A stretch of 12,316 nt of DNA from CAYFJO01 sp964343305. Its GTDB lineage: Bacteria; Planctomycetota; Planctomycetia; Pirellulales; Pirellulaceae. A program made the position numbers and the translations under genes. The notes below the pieces were generated by a model, which was given only the letters and a program-made list of their open reading frames with translations, was not told where the DNA came from and made no database searches. The first letter of the stretch is position 1. The number at the start of each line of letters is the position of its first letter. This document shows, piece after piece, positions 12,128 through 12,316 of this stretch. The stretch spans positions 1 to 12,316 of the forward strand of contig CAYFJO010000327.1 in NCBI GenBank assembly GCA_964343305.1, given 5' to 3'.

Positions 12128-12316
12128 CCAAAGTATTGCGTCATCCCCTCGGCAAACTGTTCGAAGCCCAGGACCGGAGCCTGATGATATTCAGCAAGGA
12201 CGAAGGCCAGTCGTGGAGAACGGAGTCCCGGAACACGAGACATTGCCATGATTTATCGGAGGGGGAGCTGCTGCTAACAGAGAAGACTTTTCTCATTGCG
12301 AAGCCAATGTGAAAAG
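12011..12316. other. Unassigned sequence at the right edge
   Basis: These 306 bases are open in several frames on both strands, but none is a recognisable full domain. A plus-strand frame (12109-12312) contains SKDEGQSW, which fits the Asp-box pattern SxDxGxxW of sialidase/BNR repeats, ending at TGA 12310-12312. A minus-strand frame begins ATGGCAATG near 12249. The block replaces the missing 5' part of the epimerase gene, so a junction is likely between 12010 and 12130. Confidence 0.35.

Noticed and set aside
1..12316. tRNA, rRNA or integrase genes that would anchor an island
   Set aside because: I saw no tRNA-like cloverleaf, no rRNA and no tyrosine or serine recombinase motif in any frame; the integration model rests on the repeats alone.

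Overview
The window looks like accessory DNA from a member of the Planctomycetota. The evidence is a planctomycete-style ECF sigma factor overlapped by an anti-sigma/FecR-type gene, a DUF1501 protein with a twin-arginine signal (SRRDVLR), and a DadA-type oxidoreductase next to a hydroxyproline epimerase. The lineage is inferred from gene families only; there is no rRNA or marker gene.

Left part (1-2560, minus strand). DUF1501 (884-2194) is followed by a sigma factor (179-733), whose stop overlaps the start of an anti-sigma/FecR-like gene (1-179, cut by the window edge). Upstream of DUF1501 lies a junk zone: a 60-nt near-perfect hairpin (2265-2324), a copy of the leader and first codons of the sigma gene (2348-2420), a copy of the last 70 bp of the DadA-type gene (2449-2518), and a copy of the first codons of the DUF1501 gene (2517-2552). 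The sigma and DUF1501 fragments keep the order and orientation of the intact genes, so this looks like a gutted tandem copy of that unit.

Middle part (2600-10100, plus strand). This is a defence-like cargo: an Rpn-family PD-(D/E)xK nuclease (2631-3578), a separate duplicated copy of its C-terminal domain (3608-3919), a spacer with decayed RAYT/REP-type repeats (3920-4367), and a 1,897-residue DUF4062 + NACHT/STAND NTPase with a long alpha-helical C-terminal region (4368-10061). Rpn C-terminal domains are known from Escherichia coli to act as intragenic inhibitors of the nuclease. Both C-terminal copies here have an in-frame ATG behind a good Shine-Dalgarno sequence.

Right part (10062-12316). 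Fragments of a RAYT transposase start and of a TPR-protein C-terminus (10199-10505) are followed by an intact DadA-type FAD oxidoreductase (10548-11807, minus). It overlaps by 4 nt the 3' end of a truncated 4-hydroxyproline 2-epimerase gene (from about 12010 down to 11804). Together these suggest a damaged hydroxyproline catabolic operon.

Main structural point: the last 70 bp of the DadA gene occur twice, as direct repeats at 2449-2518 and 10546-10615 with 68/70 identity. They bracket the whole Rpn/STAND cargo. This is the layout left by integration at the 3' end of a gene, and recombination between the repeats would release 8,097 bp and leave an intact dadA-like gene. No integrase is visible in the window.
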